64,000 nt of DNA from Eubacteriaceae bacterium CHKCI004 (GTDB lineage Bacteria; Bacillota; Clostridia; Lachnospirales; Lachnospiraceae), in NCBI GenBank assembly GCA_900016875.1, contig FCNR01000050.1, positions 95,830-159,829 on the forward strand, written 5' to 3'. Shown here piece by piece: positions 27,179 through 35,862 of the stretch. A model generated the notes under the pieces. It was not told the origin of the DNA. It searched no databases and worked only from the letters and a program-made list of their open reading frames with translations. Both the position numbers and the translations under genes were made by a program. Each line of letters opens with the position of its first letter. Position 1 is the stretch's first letter.

Positions 27179-28666
27179 ATGGATTTGTTGTATAGAAGCA
27201 CGAGAAACAATGAAGAAACGGCAAAGGCTTCCGAAGCCATTCTCCGCGGCCTGGCGGGAGAAGGCGGACTGTATGTGCCGGAGCAGATTCCGGCGCTTAA
27301 TGTCAGCATGGAAGAGCTGTCGAAGATGCGCTATCAGGATGTGGCTTATGAAGTGATGAAGCTGTTTTTGACCGACTTTACGGAAGAAGAGTTAAGGCAC
27401 TGTATCAACAGCGCTTACGATAAGAAGTTTGACACGCCGCGCATCGCAGAGCTGGTGAAGAAGGACGGCGCGTATTTCCTGGAACTGTTCCACGGAGCGA
27501 CCATCGCCTTCAAGGATATGGCGTTATCCATCCTGCCGTATCTGCTGACCACCAGCGCGAAGAAGAACCATGTAAAGAATGAAATTGTTATCCTGACGGC
27601 GACCTCCGGAGATACGGGCAAGGCGGCTCTCGCCGGTTTTGCCGATGTGCCTGGAACAAAGATCATCGTCTTTTATCCAAAGCACGGCGTAAGCCCGATT
27701 CAGGAGAAGCAGATGATCACCCAGCGGGGCGACAACACCTTTGTCATCGGTATTGAAGGTAACTTTGACGACGCCCAGACCGGCGTAAAGAAGATGTTTT
27801 CGGATGCGGCGCTGGCTGAGGAGATGGCAGCGGCAGGTTATCAGTTCTCTTCCGCCAACTCCATCAACATCGGACGTCTGGTGCCGCAGGTGGTTTACTA
27901 TGTATACAGCTACGCCGCACTGCTGGCAAAGGGAGAGATTGCAGACGGTGAGAAGATCAACGTCGTTGTGCCGACCGGAAACTTCGGCAACATTCTGGCG
28001 GCCTGCTACGCAAAGCAGATGGGCGTGCCGATCGCAAAATTGATCTGCGCTTCCAACGAGAACAAGGTGCTGTTTGACTTCTTTGCCACCGGATGCTACG
28101 ACAAGAACAGAGAGTTTATTCTGACTTCCTCTCCGTCCATGGATATTCTGATTTCCAGTAATCTGGAGAGACTGATCTACCAGACGGCGGGAAGAGACGC
28201 GGAGAAGAATAACGCTTACATGAAGGCTCTTAACGAGACCGGCCGCTATGAGATCACCGATGAGATGCGGGAGCAGCTGAAAGATTTTTACGGTAATTTT
28301 GCCAGTGAAGAGGAGACGGCTGCAGCCATTAAGGATGTGTACGAAAAAACAGGTTATATCATGGATACTCACACGGCGGTAGCAAAGAGCGTCTATGAGA
28401 AGTATAAAGCGGACACGGCGGATGAAACAAAGACTATCATCGCTTCAACCGCAAGTCCGTACAAGTTTACCAGAAGCGTCATGAACGCTATTGACCCGGC
28501 TTATGATTCCCAGAGTGATTTTGAGCTGGTGGATGAGCTGAACCGGTTATCCGGCGTGCCGGTGCCGCAGGCTATCGAAGATATCCGTTCCGCTCCGGTG
28601 CTTCATGACACCGTCTGCGGCAAAGAAGAGATGTGCGGGGAAGTAAAACGTATTCTGGGGATTTAG
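27179..28666 (+). CDS. thrC: Threonine synthase
   Basis: A 495-residue PLP enzyme converting O-phosphohomoserine to threonine. It has LYRSTRN and EGGLYVPE at the N-terminus. The PLP lysine Lys112 lies in ATIAFKDMAL, and LTATSGDTGKAAL and VPTGNFGNILAA follow. Length and block order match the longer bacterial/yeast-type ThrC. An AGAGGACAGG ribosome site precedes ATG 27179. It has its own promoter and is followed 23 bp later by the transferase gene. Confidence 0.95.
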   Translation: MDLLYRSTRNNEETAKASEAILRGLAGEGGLYVPEQIPALNVSMEELSKMRYQDVAYEVMKLFLTDFTEEELRHCINSAYDKKFDTPRIAELVKKDGAYFLELFHGATIAFKDMALSILPYLLTTSAKKNHVKNEIVILTATSGDTGKAALAGFADVPGTKIIVFYPKHGVSPIQEKQMITQRGDNTFVIGIEGNFDDAQTGVKKMFSDAALAEEMAAAGYQFSSANSINIGRLVPQVVYYVYSYAALLAKGEIADGEKINVVVPTGNFGNILAACYAKQMGVPIAKLICASNENKVLFDFFATGCYDKNREFILTSSPSMDILISSNLERLIYQTAGRDAEKNNAYMKALNETGRYEITDEMREQLKDFYGNFASEEETAAAIKDVYEKTGYIMDTHTAVAKSVYEKYKADTADETKTIIASTASPYKFTRSVMNAIDPAYDSQSDFELVDELNRLSGVPVPQAIEDIRSAPVLHDTVCGKEEMCGEVKRILGI

Positions 28667-28689
28667 TAGGAATTAATTCGGAGGAGCGT

Positions 28690-30564
28690 ATGAAAATATC
28701 GGTTACATTTACAGATAATGTTCTGGAAGTCCGGAAAGAGGGAGAAGGCTCGCAGGCCGAGATCTGGCAGAAGAAGTTCGATGATTTTGAGCTTAAGAAA
28801 AATGTGAGTACCGGACTGACGGTGGAAAATAAAAAATTGCGGAAGATTCTGTTCTGGCAGCCTTTCGGGGAGAATATCCTCATGGTTTACACCAGAAGCG
28901 GGGAGGTAAAGGCCAGCTATGCACCGAGCAGAGGCGCGTATCTGCGGGTGCTGGAAAGGATGTGCAACGTACAGCATATTTCTCTTACCAAGGATGGCCT
29001 TTCCCTGCAGCTGCAGGTGGGAGTGGTAGACGACGGCACGTTCACCTTTGAGGACGCTGTCCTGGTGATCGGCGAGAGAGCGCGTCAGCCCTTTGACATT
29101 CCGGTCAGCAAAAAGACGCTGGCAGGGGTGAAAGATGACGATCCGTTTTTTATCAGGAAGTTTCATATTTCCATGGATGAGCTGACCAGGACGATGGAGG
29201 AGACTTCTTCCCGCTTTGATATTGCGCTGAAGGTTAACGGCATGGATGTTACATTTCCTGTAAAGATCGAGGTTCCTGATGAGAATATCAAGTATCAGCA
29301 TGTGCCGATGATCAGTTTCTTCTATAAGAATGATGCGGTGCAGATCAAGCACACCGGCGTGGGAAATGTACTGTTTGTCTGCCGTCCTCTGGAAGAGGTG
29401 GAGAAAACGGCTTCCTTCCGTTTCTGGGAGAGCGACGCAGTCTCCGGCCGTCTGTACCGGAAGGGTAAAGAGGAGAAGAAGAAGTCCTCGCTGAAGGTGA
29501 GCCTTTTCTACGAGAAGTTCTGCCAGAAGGCAGAGGAAGGCACCTTCGAGATCTTTGACATGGCCTGGAAGCGGAATCCGAAGGGCGCTTACTTTATCAT
29601 CAGCGGAGATTCGCCGGATTACGAGCGGATTAAAAATCATCCGAACGTGGTAAAACAGTATTCCAGGAAATATTACGAGCTTTTGTTCCGTGCCAACGCG
29701 TATATTTCTACAGAGACGCCGTTTCATCTGAATGTGATACGTTCCAACAACAAATATTACCGTCGAAGCATCGCGGAGAATACATTTGTCTTCCTGCAGC
29801 ACGGCGTAACTTATATGAAATGTCATGGTCCTAACTCGCCGTTCCTTGCCGGACGGGAGATGGAGCCGGATTACATTGTAGTCAACAGCGAGAAGGAAAA
29901 GGATGCTGTTCATCGCATGATGGGCATTGACAATTCCCGCATTTTAAAGACCGGCATGGCGATTTTCAGCAAGCTGGAATATAAGCATCTGAATCAGGAC
30001 TCCGATGACATCGCGGTCATCATGCTGACCTGGAAGCCGTACGAGGACAATATGGAGGATTTTACCAAATCCACCTACTATCAGAACACACTGGCTATCT
30101 ATAATATGCTCCGGAAATATCTCCCGGCAGAAAAAATCCGGGTGGTGATCCATCCGAAGACCGGAGCTCATCTGGAGAAGACGGAGCTGGCTCCGAGTAT
30201 CTGGAAAAAACCGATTTCTGAGGTACTGAGTATTGCCAAGCTGCTGATCACGGACTATTCTTCCGTCTGCTACAACAGTTTCTATCAGGGCGGCGGCGTG
30301 GTCTTCTTCCAGGAAGATCTGGAGTTTTATGAGAAAGAGAACGGCAGGCTGATTCCAAAGGACGATGAATATATCGGAAAGAGAGCGTTTTCTTTGCCGG
30401 AGCTTGATGCGATTCTGGAGGAAGGATGCCGTGACGGAAAGATTGATCTTGATTCTTTCCGGACAGAGGAATTTGAGCGGCGGTATCAGCTCATCAATGA
30501 GTTTTCTGACGGTAAAAATATGGAGAGGCTCTGTGAGAAACTGAAAGAACTGGGGCTTATCTGA
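28690..30564 (+). CDS. CDP-glycerol glycerophosphotransferase family protein (TagB/TagF-like)
   Basis: A 624-residue protein. The C-terminal half is a Glyphos_transf domain with FLQHGVTYMKCHGPNSP, TGMAIFSKLEYK, VVIHPKTGAHLE and the substrate-site block LLITDYSSVCYNSFYQGGG. These enzymes transfer glycerol phosphate from CDP-glycerol onto teichoic-acid-like polymers at the inner membrane. The N-terminal ~300 residues are not recognised and may bind the acceptor. GGAGGAG lies just before ATG 28690. It is followed by a galactofuranose-precursor gene, so a surface-polymer role is likely. Confidence 0.88.
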   Translation: MKISVTFTDNVLEVRKEGEGSQAEIWQKKFDDFELKKNVSTGLTVENKKLRKILFWQPFGENILMVYTRSGEVKASYAPSRGAYLRVLERMCNVQHISLTKDGLSLQLQVGVVDDGTFTFEDAVLVIGERARQPFDIPVSKKTLAGVKDDDPFFIRKFHISMDELTRTMEETSSRFDIALKVNGMDVTFPVKIEVPDENIKYQHVPMISFFYKNDAVQIKHTGVGNVLFVCRPLEEVEKTASFRFWESDAVSGRLYRKGKEEKKKSSLKVSLFYEKFCQKAEEGTFEIFDMAWKRNPKGAYFIISGDSPDYERIKNHPNVVKQYSRKYYELLFRANAYISTETPFHLNVIRSNNKYYRRSIAENTFVFLQHGVTYMKCHGPNSPFLAGREMEPDYIVVNSEKEKDAVHRMMGIDNSRILKTGMAIFSKLEYKHLNQDSDDIAVIMLTWKPYEDNMEDFTKSTYYQNTLAIYNMLRKYLPAEKIRVVIHPKTGAHLEKTELAPSIWKKPISEVLSIAKLLITDYSSVCYNSFYQGGGVVFFQEDLEFYEKENGRLIPKDDEYIGKRAFSLPELDAILEEGCRDGKIDLDSFRTEEFERRYQLINEFSDGKNMERLCEKLKELGLI

Positions 30565-30623
30565 TGCGTTGATCTCTTCGGACAGCCTGGCAGTTGTTTT
30601 TGAATATAGTGGAGGAAGTTATC

Positions 30624-31721
30624 GTGAAGCATTACGATTATCTCATTGTGGGCGCGGGCCTTTTTGGCAGCGTCTTCGCCCATGAAATGACGAAAAAAGG
30701 CGCTTCCTGTCTTGTGATCGAGAAACGGAATCACGTGGGAGGCAACATTTACACAGAAGATATCGAGGGAATCAACGTTCACAAGTATGGCGCGCACATT
30801 TTCCATACCTCTGACAAGGAGGTCTGGGACTATGTAAATACACTGGCAGAATTTAATCATTACATCAATTCGCCAGTGGCTGTGTACAAGAATGAACTGT
30901 ATAATCTGCCTTTTAATATGAACACTTTCAGCAAGCTGTGGGGAATCCGCACGCCGCAGGAGGCGAAGGATATCATCGCGGCGCAGATTGCGGATCTTAA
31001 TATCGGAGAGCCTCAGAACCTGGAGGAGCAGGCGCTGTCCTTGGTGGGACGGGACGTTTACGAGAAGCTGGTGAAAGGCTATACCGAGAAGCAGTGGGGC
31101 AGAGACTGCAAAGAGCTGCCGTCTTTTATCATCAAGCGTCTGCCGCTTCGTTTCATTTATGATAACAATTATTTCAACGATCCATATCAGGGTATCCCGA
31201 AAGGCGGCTACACGAACCTGATCATAAAACTGCTGGAAGGTTCCGATGTGCTGCTGAACACAGATTACTTTGCGTTCCGGCAGGAACATCCGGGTGTGGC
31301 GGATAAGACTGTGTACACCGGACCGCTGGATGCTTACTTTGATTACCGGCTGGGCATCCTCCAGTACCGGACTGTCCGGTTTGAGACGGAGGTGCTGCCG
31401 ACGGACAATTATCAGGGTAACGCGGTGGTCAATTACACAGAAAGAGAAGTACCGTATACAAGGATCATCGAGCACAAGCATTTTGAGTTCGGGACCCAGC
31501 CGTCCACTGTCATCTCCCGGGAGTACCCGGAAGAGTGGAAGCCGGGCATGGAGCCGTACTATCCGATCAACGACGAAGAAAATGAATCCCTGGCGGCCCA
31601 GTACCGGGCGCTGGCGGAAGCGGAGCCGGATACCATCTTCGGCGGGCGCCTGGGAACATATCGGTATTATGACATGGATAAGGTCATCCGGCTGGCTCTT
31701 GATACCGTAAAGGAGATGTGA
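30624..31721 (+). CDS. glf: UDP-galactopyranose mutase
   Basis: A 365-residue flavoenzyme that interconverts UDP-galactopyranose and UDP-galactofuranose for surface glycans. The FAD motif is DYLIVGAGLFGSVFAHE at the N-terminus, followed by IEKRNHVGGNIYTE, HKYGAHIFHT, EKQWGRDCKELPSF and the C-terminal GRLGTYRYYDMD. The GTG at 30624 has GGAGGAAG at the right distance and gives the typical N-terminus; an ATG ten codons upstream is not needed. It lies 59 bp after the transferase gene. Confidence 0.95.
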   Translation: MKHYDYLIVGAGLFGSVFAHEMTKKGASCLVIEKRNHVGGNIYTEDIEGINVHKYGAHIFHTSDKEVWDYVNTLAEFNHYINSPVAVYKNELYNLPFNMNTFSKLWGIRTPQEAKDIIAAQIADLNIGEPQNLEEQALSLVGRDVYEKLVKGYTEKQWGRDCKELPSFIIKRLPLRFIYDNNYFNDPYQGIPKGGYTNLIIKLLEGSDVLLNTDYFAFRQEHPGVADKTVYTGPLDAYFDYRLGILQYRTVRFETEVLPTDNYQGNAVVNYTEREVPYTRIIEHKHFEFGTQPSTVISREYPEEWKPGMEPYYPINDEENESLAAQYRALAEAEPDTIFGGRLGTYRYYDMDKVIRLALDTVKEM

Positions 31722-31888
31722 GGCTCACCCGGCAGCCCCGTTTAGCCGTGGAATATCGGAAATTGTCGGGAAATGATGGGGAAACGGCGGGAATATATGA
31801 CATAAAGAAGAAAGAATACAATATAATGTTGTATAAGAGAAAAAAGACACAAAATACTGTGAAAAAATGATGAATTTCCCAAAAAAAG

Positions 31889-31917
31889 TTGACATAGAGG
31901 GAAACATGGGATAAAAT
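31889..31917 (+). promoter_or_regulatory. Strong promoter of rpoD
   Basis: Consensus TTGACA and TAAAAT with a 17-bp spacer. The leader from here to the start codon is about 190 nt. The rest of the gap after glf, from 31722 to the -35 box, shows nothing recognisable. Confidence 0.85.
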
Positions 31918-31993
31918 AGACAATATCTATATAATAGTGGTAGTGCCGCTATCTGGATGATTAAGATAAATTTGTAATAGAGCACGAAAGAGA

Positions 31994-32058
31994 AAGGAAG
32001 GGTAAGGTGTTTTTTCGCATACCCTTCCTTAAGATGTCTTCTTTATTTTTATCTTAAG
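31994..32058 (+). promoter_or_regulatory. Two hairpins in the rpoD leader
   Basis: The first is a perfect 11-bp inverted repeat (AAGGAAGGGTA at 31994-32004, TACCCTTCCTT at 32020-32030). The second is CTTAAGAT / ATCTTAAG at 32028-32035 and 32051-32058. They share three bases, so they compete at the junction. The T tracts lie in the loops rather than after the stems. They may act as a leader control element or an mRNA stabiliser. Confidence 0.5.
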
Positions 32059-32114
32059 ACAAATGAGACAGCAGCAAGGTAACAGGTCAGCAAAAAAGAA
32101 TCGGGAGAACAAAC

Positions 32115-33215
32115 ATGGAAGATGCAAGATTAAGTTTTTCTAATATTATGGAAACACTTCTGAAACAGGCCCACCAGAATAAGAATGTACTCGAGTACAA
32201 AGAGATTAACGATGCATTCAAAGATATTGAGTTAACCCCTGAGAAGTTCGAGTGGATTCTTGATTATTTTGAGAAGCAGGGCGTGGATGTTCTGAATACC
32301 AGCGAGGAAGATAACGATGATAATTACATCGATGATGACGCCGAAGAGGTAGAGCTTATTGATGATACGGATATTCTGGAAGGCGTCAGTCTGGAAGATC
32401 CGGTGCGTATGTATCTGAAAGAGATTGGCAATATCCCGCTGCTGACAGCTGAAGAAGAAGTATTCCTGGCACAGCGCATTGAAAAAGGCGACGAGCAGGC
32501 CAGAAAGCAGCTCATTGAGGCCAACCTGAGACTGGTGGTAAGTATCGCTAAGAAATATGTGGGACGAGGCATGTCTTTCCTGGATCTGATTCAGGAGGGT
32601 AATATGGGTCTCATGAAGGCCGTGGAGAAGTTCGACTACAAGAAGGGCAACAAGTTCAGTACCTACTCCACCTGGTGGATCCGTCAGGCGATCACCCGAG
32701 GTATCGCCGATACGGCGAAGACCATCCGTGTGCCGGTACATATGGTGGAGACCATCAACAAGACTCTTCGTACTTCCAGGATGCTGCTGCAGGAGCTGGG
32801 AAGAGAACCTACCAACGAAGAGATCGCAAAGAAGATGAACATGCCTGTGGCTAAGATTGACGAGATTCTGAAGACATCCAGAGACCCGGTATCCCTGGAC
32901 ACCCCGATCGGCGAGGAAGAGGACAGCCAGCTGGGCGACTTCATCGAAGATGAATCCCTGCTTTCCCCTGTGGATTCCGCATCATTCTCCATGCTGAAGG
33001 AAGAGCTGGAAGTGGCCATGGCCTCCCTCACAGAGAGAGAGCGCAACGTCATCAAGCTGCGTTTCGGACTGGACGACGGTAAGACGAGAACTCTCGAAGA
33101 AGTCGGAAAAGAGTTCAACGTAACAAGAGAGCGTATCCGTCAGATTGAGGCGAAGGCACTCCGGAAGCTGCGCCATCCGAGCCGGAGCCGTAAGCTCAAG
33201 GACTTCCTGGAGTAA
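32115..33215 (+). CDS. rpoD: Primary RNA polymerase sigma factor RpoD/SigA
   Basis: A 366-residue group 1 sigma factor. Region 1.1 is acidic; region 1.2 has [17 protein letters not shown]; region 2 has [20 protein letters not shown] and [16 protein letters not shown], the -10 recognition helix. Region 3 follows, and region 4 has [20 protein letters not shown], the -35 recognition helix. The usual dnaG neighbour is absent. The gene has its own strong promoter, matching the many TTGACA/TATAAT pairs in the window. A competing-hairpin terminator follows. Confidence 0.97.
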   Translation: MEDARLSFSNIMETLLKQAHQNKNVLEYKEINDAFKDIELTPEKFEWILDYFEKQGVDVLNTSEEDNDDNYIDDDAEEVELIDDTDILEGVSLEDPVRMYLKEIGNIPLLTAEEEVFLAQRIEKGDEQARKQLIEANLRLVVSIAKKYVGRGMSFLDLIQEGNMGLMKAVEKFDYKKGNKFSTYSTWWIRQAITRGIADTAKTIRVPVHMVETINKTLRTSRMLLQELGREPTNEEIAKKMNMPVAKIDEILKTSRDPVSLDTPIGEEEDSQLGDFIEDESLLSPVDSASFSMLKEELEVAMASLTERERNVIKLRFGLDDGKTRTLEEVGKEFNVTRERIRQIEAKALRKLRHPSRSRKLKDFLE

Positions 33216-33266
33216 AGAATTTGCCGCCAAGTACATATTGCCAAATGATAAATAATTGATTAAAAT

Positions 33267-33303
33267 AATGGGAAGACTGTGTGATCAGGATTCCCATTTT
33301 TTT
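33267..33303 (+). terminator. Terminator of rpoD
   Basis: AATGGGAA and TTCCCATT form an 8-bp stem followed by seven T residues. The 3' arm is also part of a second, longer hairpin described next. Confidence 0.8.
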
Positions 33304-33333
33304 CGTATTATTACATAATACGAAAAAAATGGG
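33293..33333 (+). promoter_or_regulatory. Perfect 19-bp hairpin competing with the rpoD terminator, upstream of nadE
   Basis: Bases 33293-33311 pair perfectly with 33315-33333 around a 3-nt loop. The stem starts with CCCATTTTTTT and ends with AAAAAAATGGG. It takes the terminator's 3' arm and T tract, so the two structures exclude each other. It ends 20 nt before the nadE start codon. Confidence 0.65.
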
Positions 33334-33353
33334 CAGAGAGAAAGGAAAACAAA

Positions 33354-35288
33354 ATGAAAGACGGATTCTTGCGGGTGGCGGCGGCATCGGTAGATGTGAA
33401 GGTTGCCGACCCGGCATTTAACAAAGAAAGTATCATGAAGGCAGTGAGAAGGGCGCAGGAGCGGCAGGTGAAGGTGCTTGTTCTCCCGGAGCTGGTGATC
33501 TCCGCTTATACCTGCGGCGATCTGTTCTGGCAGAAGCCGCTGCTGGAGGAGAGTAAGAAACAGCTGGCCGTCATTCTTGAGGAGACGGCTGAGATACCGA
33601 TGGTCATTGTGGCGGGGGCGCCGCTGCTTGTCCATCAGAAGCTTTATAACTGTGCGGTTTTCTTATATAGAGGACGGATTCTTGGCGTTGTGCCGAAGCA
33701 TAATCTGCCGAATTATTCAGAGTTTTATGAGGCGAGACATTTTACGCCGGGCAGAAGAGAGGTGGAGATGATCCGTCTGCTGGGACAGGAAGTGCCGTTT
33801 GGCATGAACCTTCTGTTCTGCTGCGAGAATGTGGAGAATCTGGTGCTGGCCGCGGAGATCTGCGAGGATCTCTGGGTACCGCTGCCGCCGTCCACCTACC
33901 ACGCACTGGCAGGAGCGACGGTCATCTGTAATCCTTCCGCCAGCGATGAGACGACCACGAAAGACACTTACCGCCGGGAGCTGGTCAGCTCTCAGTCGGC
34001 AAGACTGGTCTGCGCGTACATTTATGCATCTGCGGGAGAGGGCGAATCCACCCAGGATCTGGTGTACAGCGGCCACAATATGATCACCGAGTACGGAGCC
34101 GTGCTGGCAGAGTCCGGACGGTTTGAGAATCACTATACGGAAGCGGAGATCGATCTGCAGCGTCTGGCGGCAGACCGGCAGAAGACGTCCACCTTCGTGA
34201 ACGACGACGGCGGACAGCCTTATCACCGGGTGTATTTTACCCTGGAAGAGACGGAGACAGAGCTGACCCGGTACTTCTCCCGGACTCCGTTCATTCCTTC
34301 CAATAAAGAAGACAGAGATAAACGATGCGATGAGATTCTGACCATTCAGGCCATGGGACTGAAGAAACGTCTGGCGCACACGGGATGCCGCCATGCGGTC
34401 ATCGGTATCAGCGGCGGTCTGGATTCCACCCTGGCGGTGCTGGTGACGGCGAGAGCCTTTGATATGCTGGGACTTCCGAGAGAAGGAATTGTCTGCGTGA
34501 CCATGCCATGCTTTGGAACCACAGACCGAACCTATTCCAATGCCGTGACCCTGACAAAACGGCTGGGTGCCACCCTGCGGGAGATTCGGATCAACCGGGC
34601 GGTGGAGCAGCATTTTTCGGATATCGGACACGACATCAATGTGCATGACGTTACCTATGAGAACTCCCAGGCCAGAGAGCGGACGCAGATCCTCATGGAT
34701 ATTGCCAATCAGGTAAACGGTATGGTCATCGGAACCGGCGACATGTCCGAGCTGGCTCTTGGCTGGGCCACTTACAACGGCGACCATATGTCCATGTATG
34801 CGGTGAACTGTTCGGTGCCAAAAACACTGGTGCGCCATCTGGTGCGCTACTATGCGGACACCACGGAGGAGGAAGAACTGCAGAAGGTACTACTTGACGT
34901 GCTGGACACTCCGGTGAGTCCGGAGCTGCTGCCGCCGGTGGACGGCGTCATCTCTCAGAAGACAGAAGACCTGGTGGGCCCTTATGAACTGCATGACTTT
35001 TATCTGTATTACATGCTGCGGTTTGGATTCGGTCCGGCGAAGATCTTCCGGCTGGCAAAGAAAGCCTTCGGCGCAGATTACGAGGACGCTGTCATTTACA
35101 AATGGCTCCGCACCTTCTGCTGGCGGTTCTTTGCACAGCATTTCAAACGCTCCTGCCTGCCGGATGGACCGAAGGTGGGCTCCATTGCCGTATCCCCGAG
35201 GGGCGACCTGCGGATGCCGAGCGATGCAAGCCCATCCGTGTGGATGGCGGAGCTTGACAGACTGAAAGAAGAGCTGGGACTGGAATAA
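33354..35288 (+). CDS. nadE: Glutamine-dependent NAD(+) synthetase
   Basis: A 644-residue two-domain enzyme. The N-terminal nitrilase-type glutaminase has the Glu/Lys/Cys triad in LVLPELVISAY, VPKHNLPNYSEF and AEICEDLW (Cys170). The C-terminal ATP-pyrophosphatase domain has the P-loop SGGLDSTLAV from Ser353, then GTGDMSELALGWATYNGDH. Ammonia from glutamine amidates deamido-NAD at the second site. Length is typical of the long form. AGAAAGGAAAAC precedes the ATG, and it has no separate promoter that I can see, so it may depend on read-through from rpoD. Confidence 0.96.
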   Translation: MKDGFLRVAAASVDVKVADPAFNKESIMKAVRRAQERQVKVLVLPELVISAYTCGDLFWQKPLLEESKKQLAVILEETAEIPMVIVAGAPLLVHQKLYNCAVFLYRGRILGVVPKHNLPNYSEFYEARHFTPGRREVEMIRLLGQEVPFGMNLLFCCENVENLVLAAEICEDLWVPLPPSTYHALAGATVICNPSASDETTTKDTYRRELVSSQSARLVCAYIYASAGEGESTQDLVYSGHNMITEYGAVLAESGRFENHYTEAEIDLQRLAADRQKTSTFVNDDGGQPYHRVYFTLEETETELTRYFSRTPFIPSNKEDRDKRCDEILTIQAMGLKKRLAHTGCRHAVIGISGGLDSTLAVLVTARAFDMLGLPREGIVCVTMPCFGTTDRTYSNAVTLTKRLGATLREIRINRAVEQHFSDIGHDINVHDVTYENSQARERTQILMDIANQVNGMVIGTGDMSELALGWATYNGDHMSMYAVNCSVPKTLVRHLVRYYADTTEEEELQKVLLDVLDTPVSPELLPPVDGVISQKTEDLVGPYELHDFYLYYMLRFGFGPAKIFRLAKKAFGADYEDAVIYKWLRTFCWRFFAQHFKRSCLPDGPKVGSIAVSPRGDLRMPSDASPSVWMAELDRLKEELGLE

Positions 35289-35300
35289 AGCGCGTTTCCG

Positions 35301-35326
35301 AAAAGGCGCAGTATCAGGACTGCGCC
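35301..35326. terminator. Bidirectional hairpin between nadE and the minus-strand FMN-bind-like gene
   Basis: AAGGCGCAGT and ACTGCGCCTT form a perfect 10-bp stem. The minus strand then reads CTTTTC. The stem overlaps the last codons of the minus-strand gene, so both convergent transcripts share it. Confidence 0.65.
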
Positions 35327-35742
35327 TTCTGGAGCGCATTTTTGATGGCCTGCTGCAGGATCAGACCGGTATATTTGGTGTCGGAATCCAGCTGCAGGTC
35401 GTCGATGGAGGAAATGCTGTCCAGCTGTTCGTTGATGCTTTCCAGAGAAGGCTCCAGAAGCGGATACATGGCGGTGACGCTTTCCGACAGATTATTCAGG
35501 CTCACGGAGGTAATATGGTTTTCATCCACAGATACCGCCACATCGAGAGCGGTGTCTCCCAGAGTGATAGTGGAAGTATAAACGCCGGGCGTGTATGCTC
35601 CGGCACTGGTGCTTACACTTTTTTCTCCCGGGGCGAACATAAAGATAAGCAGGAGAATGAGGATGATGGCAAGGCAGATAAAAAGAGCCGTGTAGATCAG
35701 TTCTTTTGCTTTTACAACAATGATTTTTGTTTTTGCACTCAA
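35314..35742 (-). CDS. Membrane-anchored FMN-bind-like domain protein
   Basis: A 142-residue protein. One transmembrane helix lies at about residues 15-37. The outer domain begins YTPGVYTSTITLGDTALDVA, then VSVDENHITSVSL, a pattern like the FMN-bind domain (extracytoplasmic flavin-carrier type). Covalent FMN attachment needs an SGAT-type threonine, which is not obvious here, so the domain may bind without flavin. The start is TTG at 35742 with GGAAGGA upstream. It diverges from polC and converges on nadE. The assignment to the family is moderate. Confidence 0.65.
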   Translation of the reverse strand: MSAKTKIIVVKAKELIYTALFICLAIILILLLIFMFAPGEKSVSTSAGAYTPGVYTSTITLGDTALDVAVSVDENHITSVSLNNLSESVTAMYPLLEPSLESINEQLDSISSIDDLQLDSDTKYTGLILQQAIKNALQKAQS

Positions 35743-35862
35743 AAAAAACAGTCCTTCCGATACATAATTTTAATAAATTTTATTCTGCCGAAAAGGATTT
35801 ATGACTACTTTATTATGGAAGAAAGAAGGGCGGCTCCCCTGTTTTTCGGGGAAGGAGGCATT

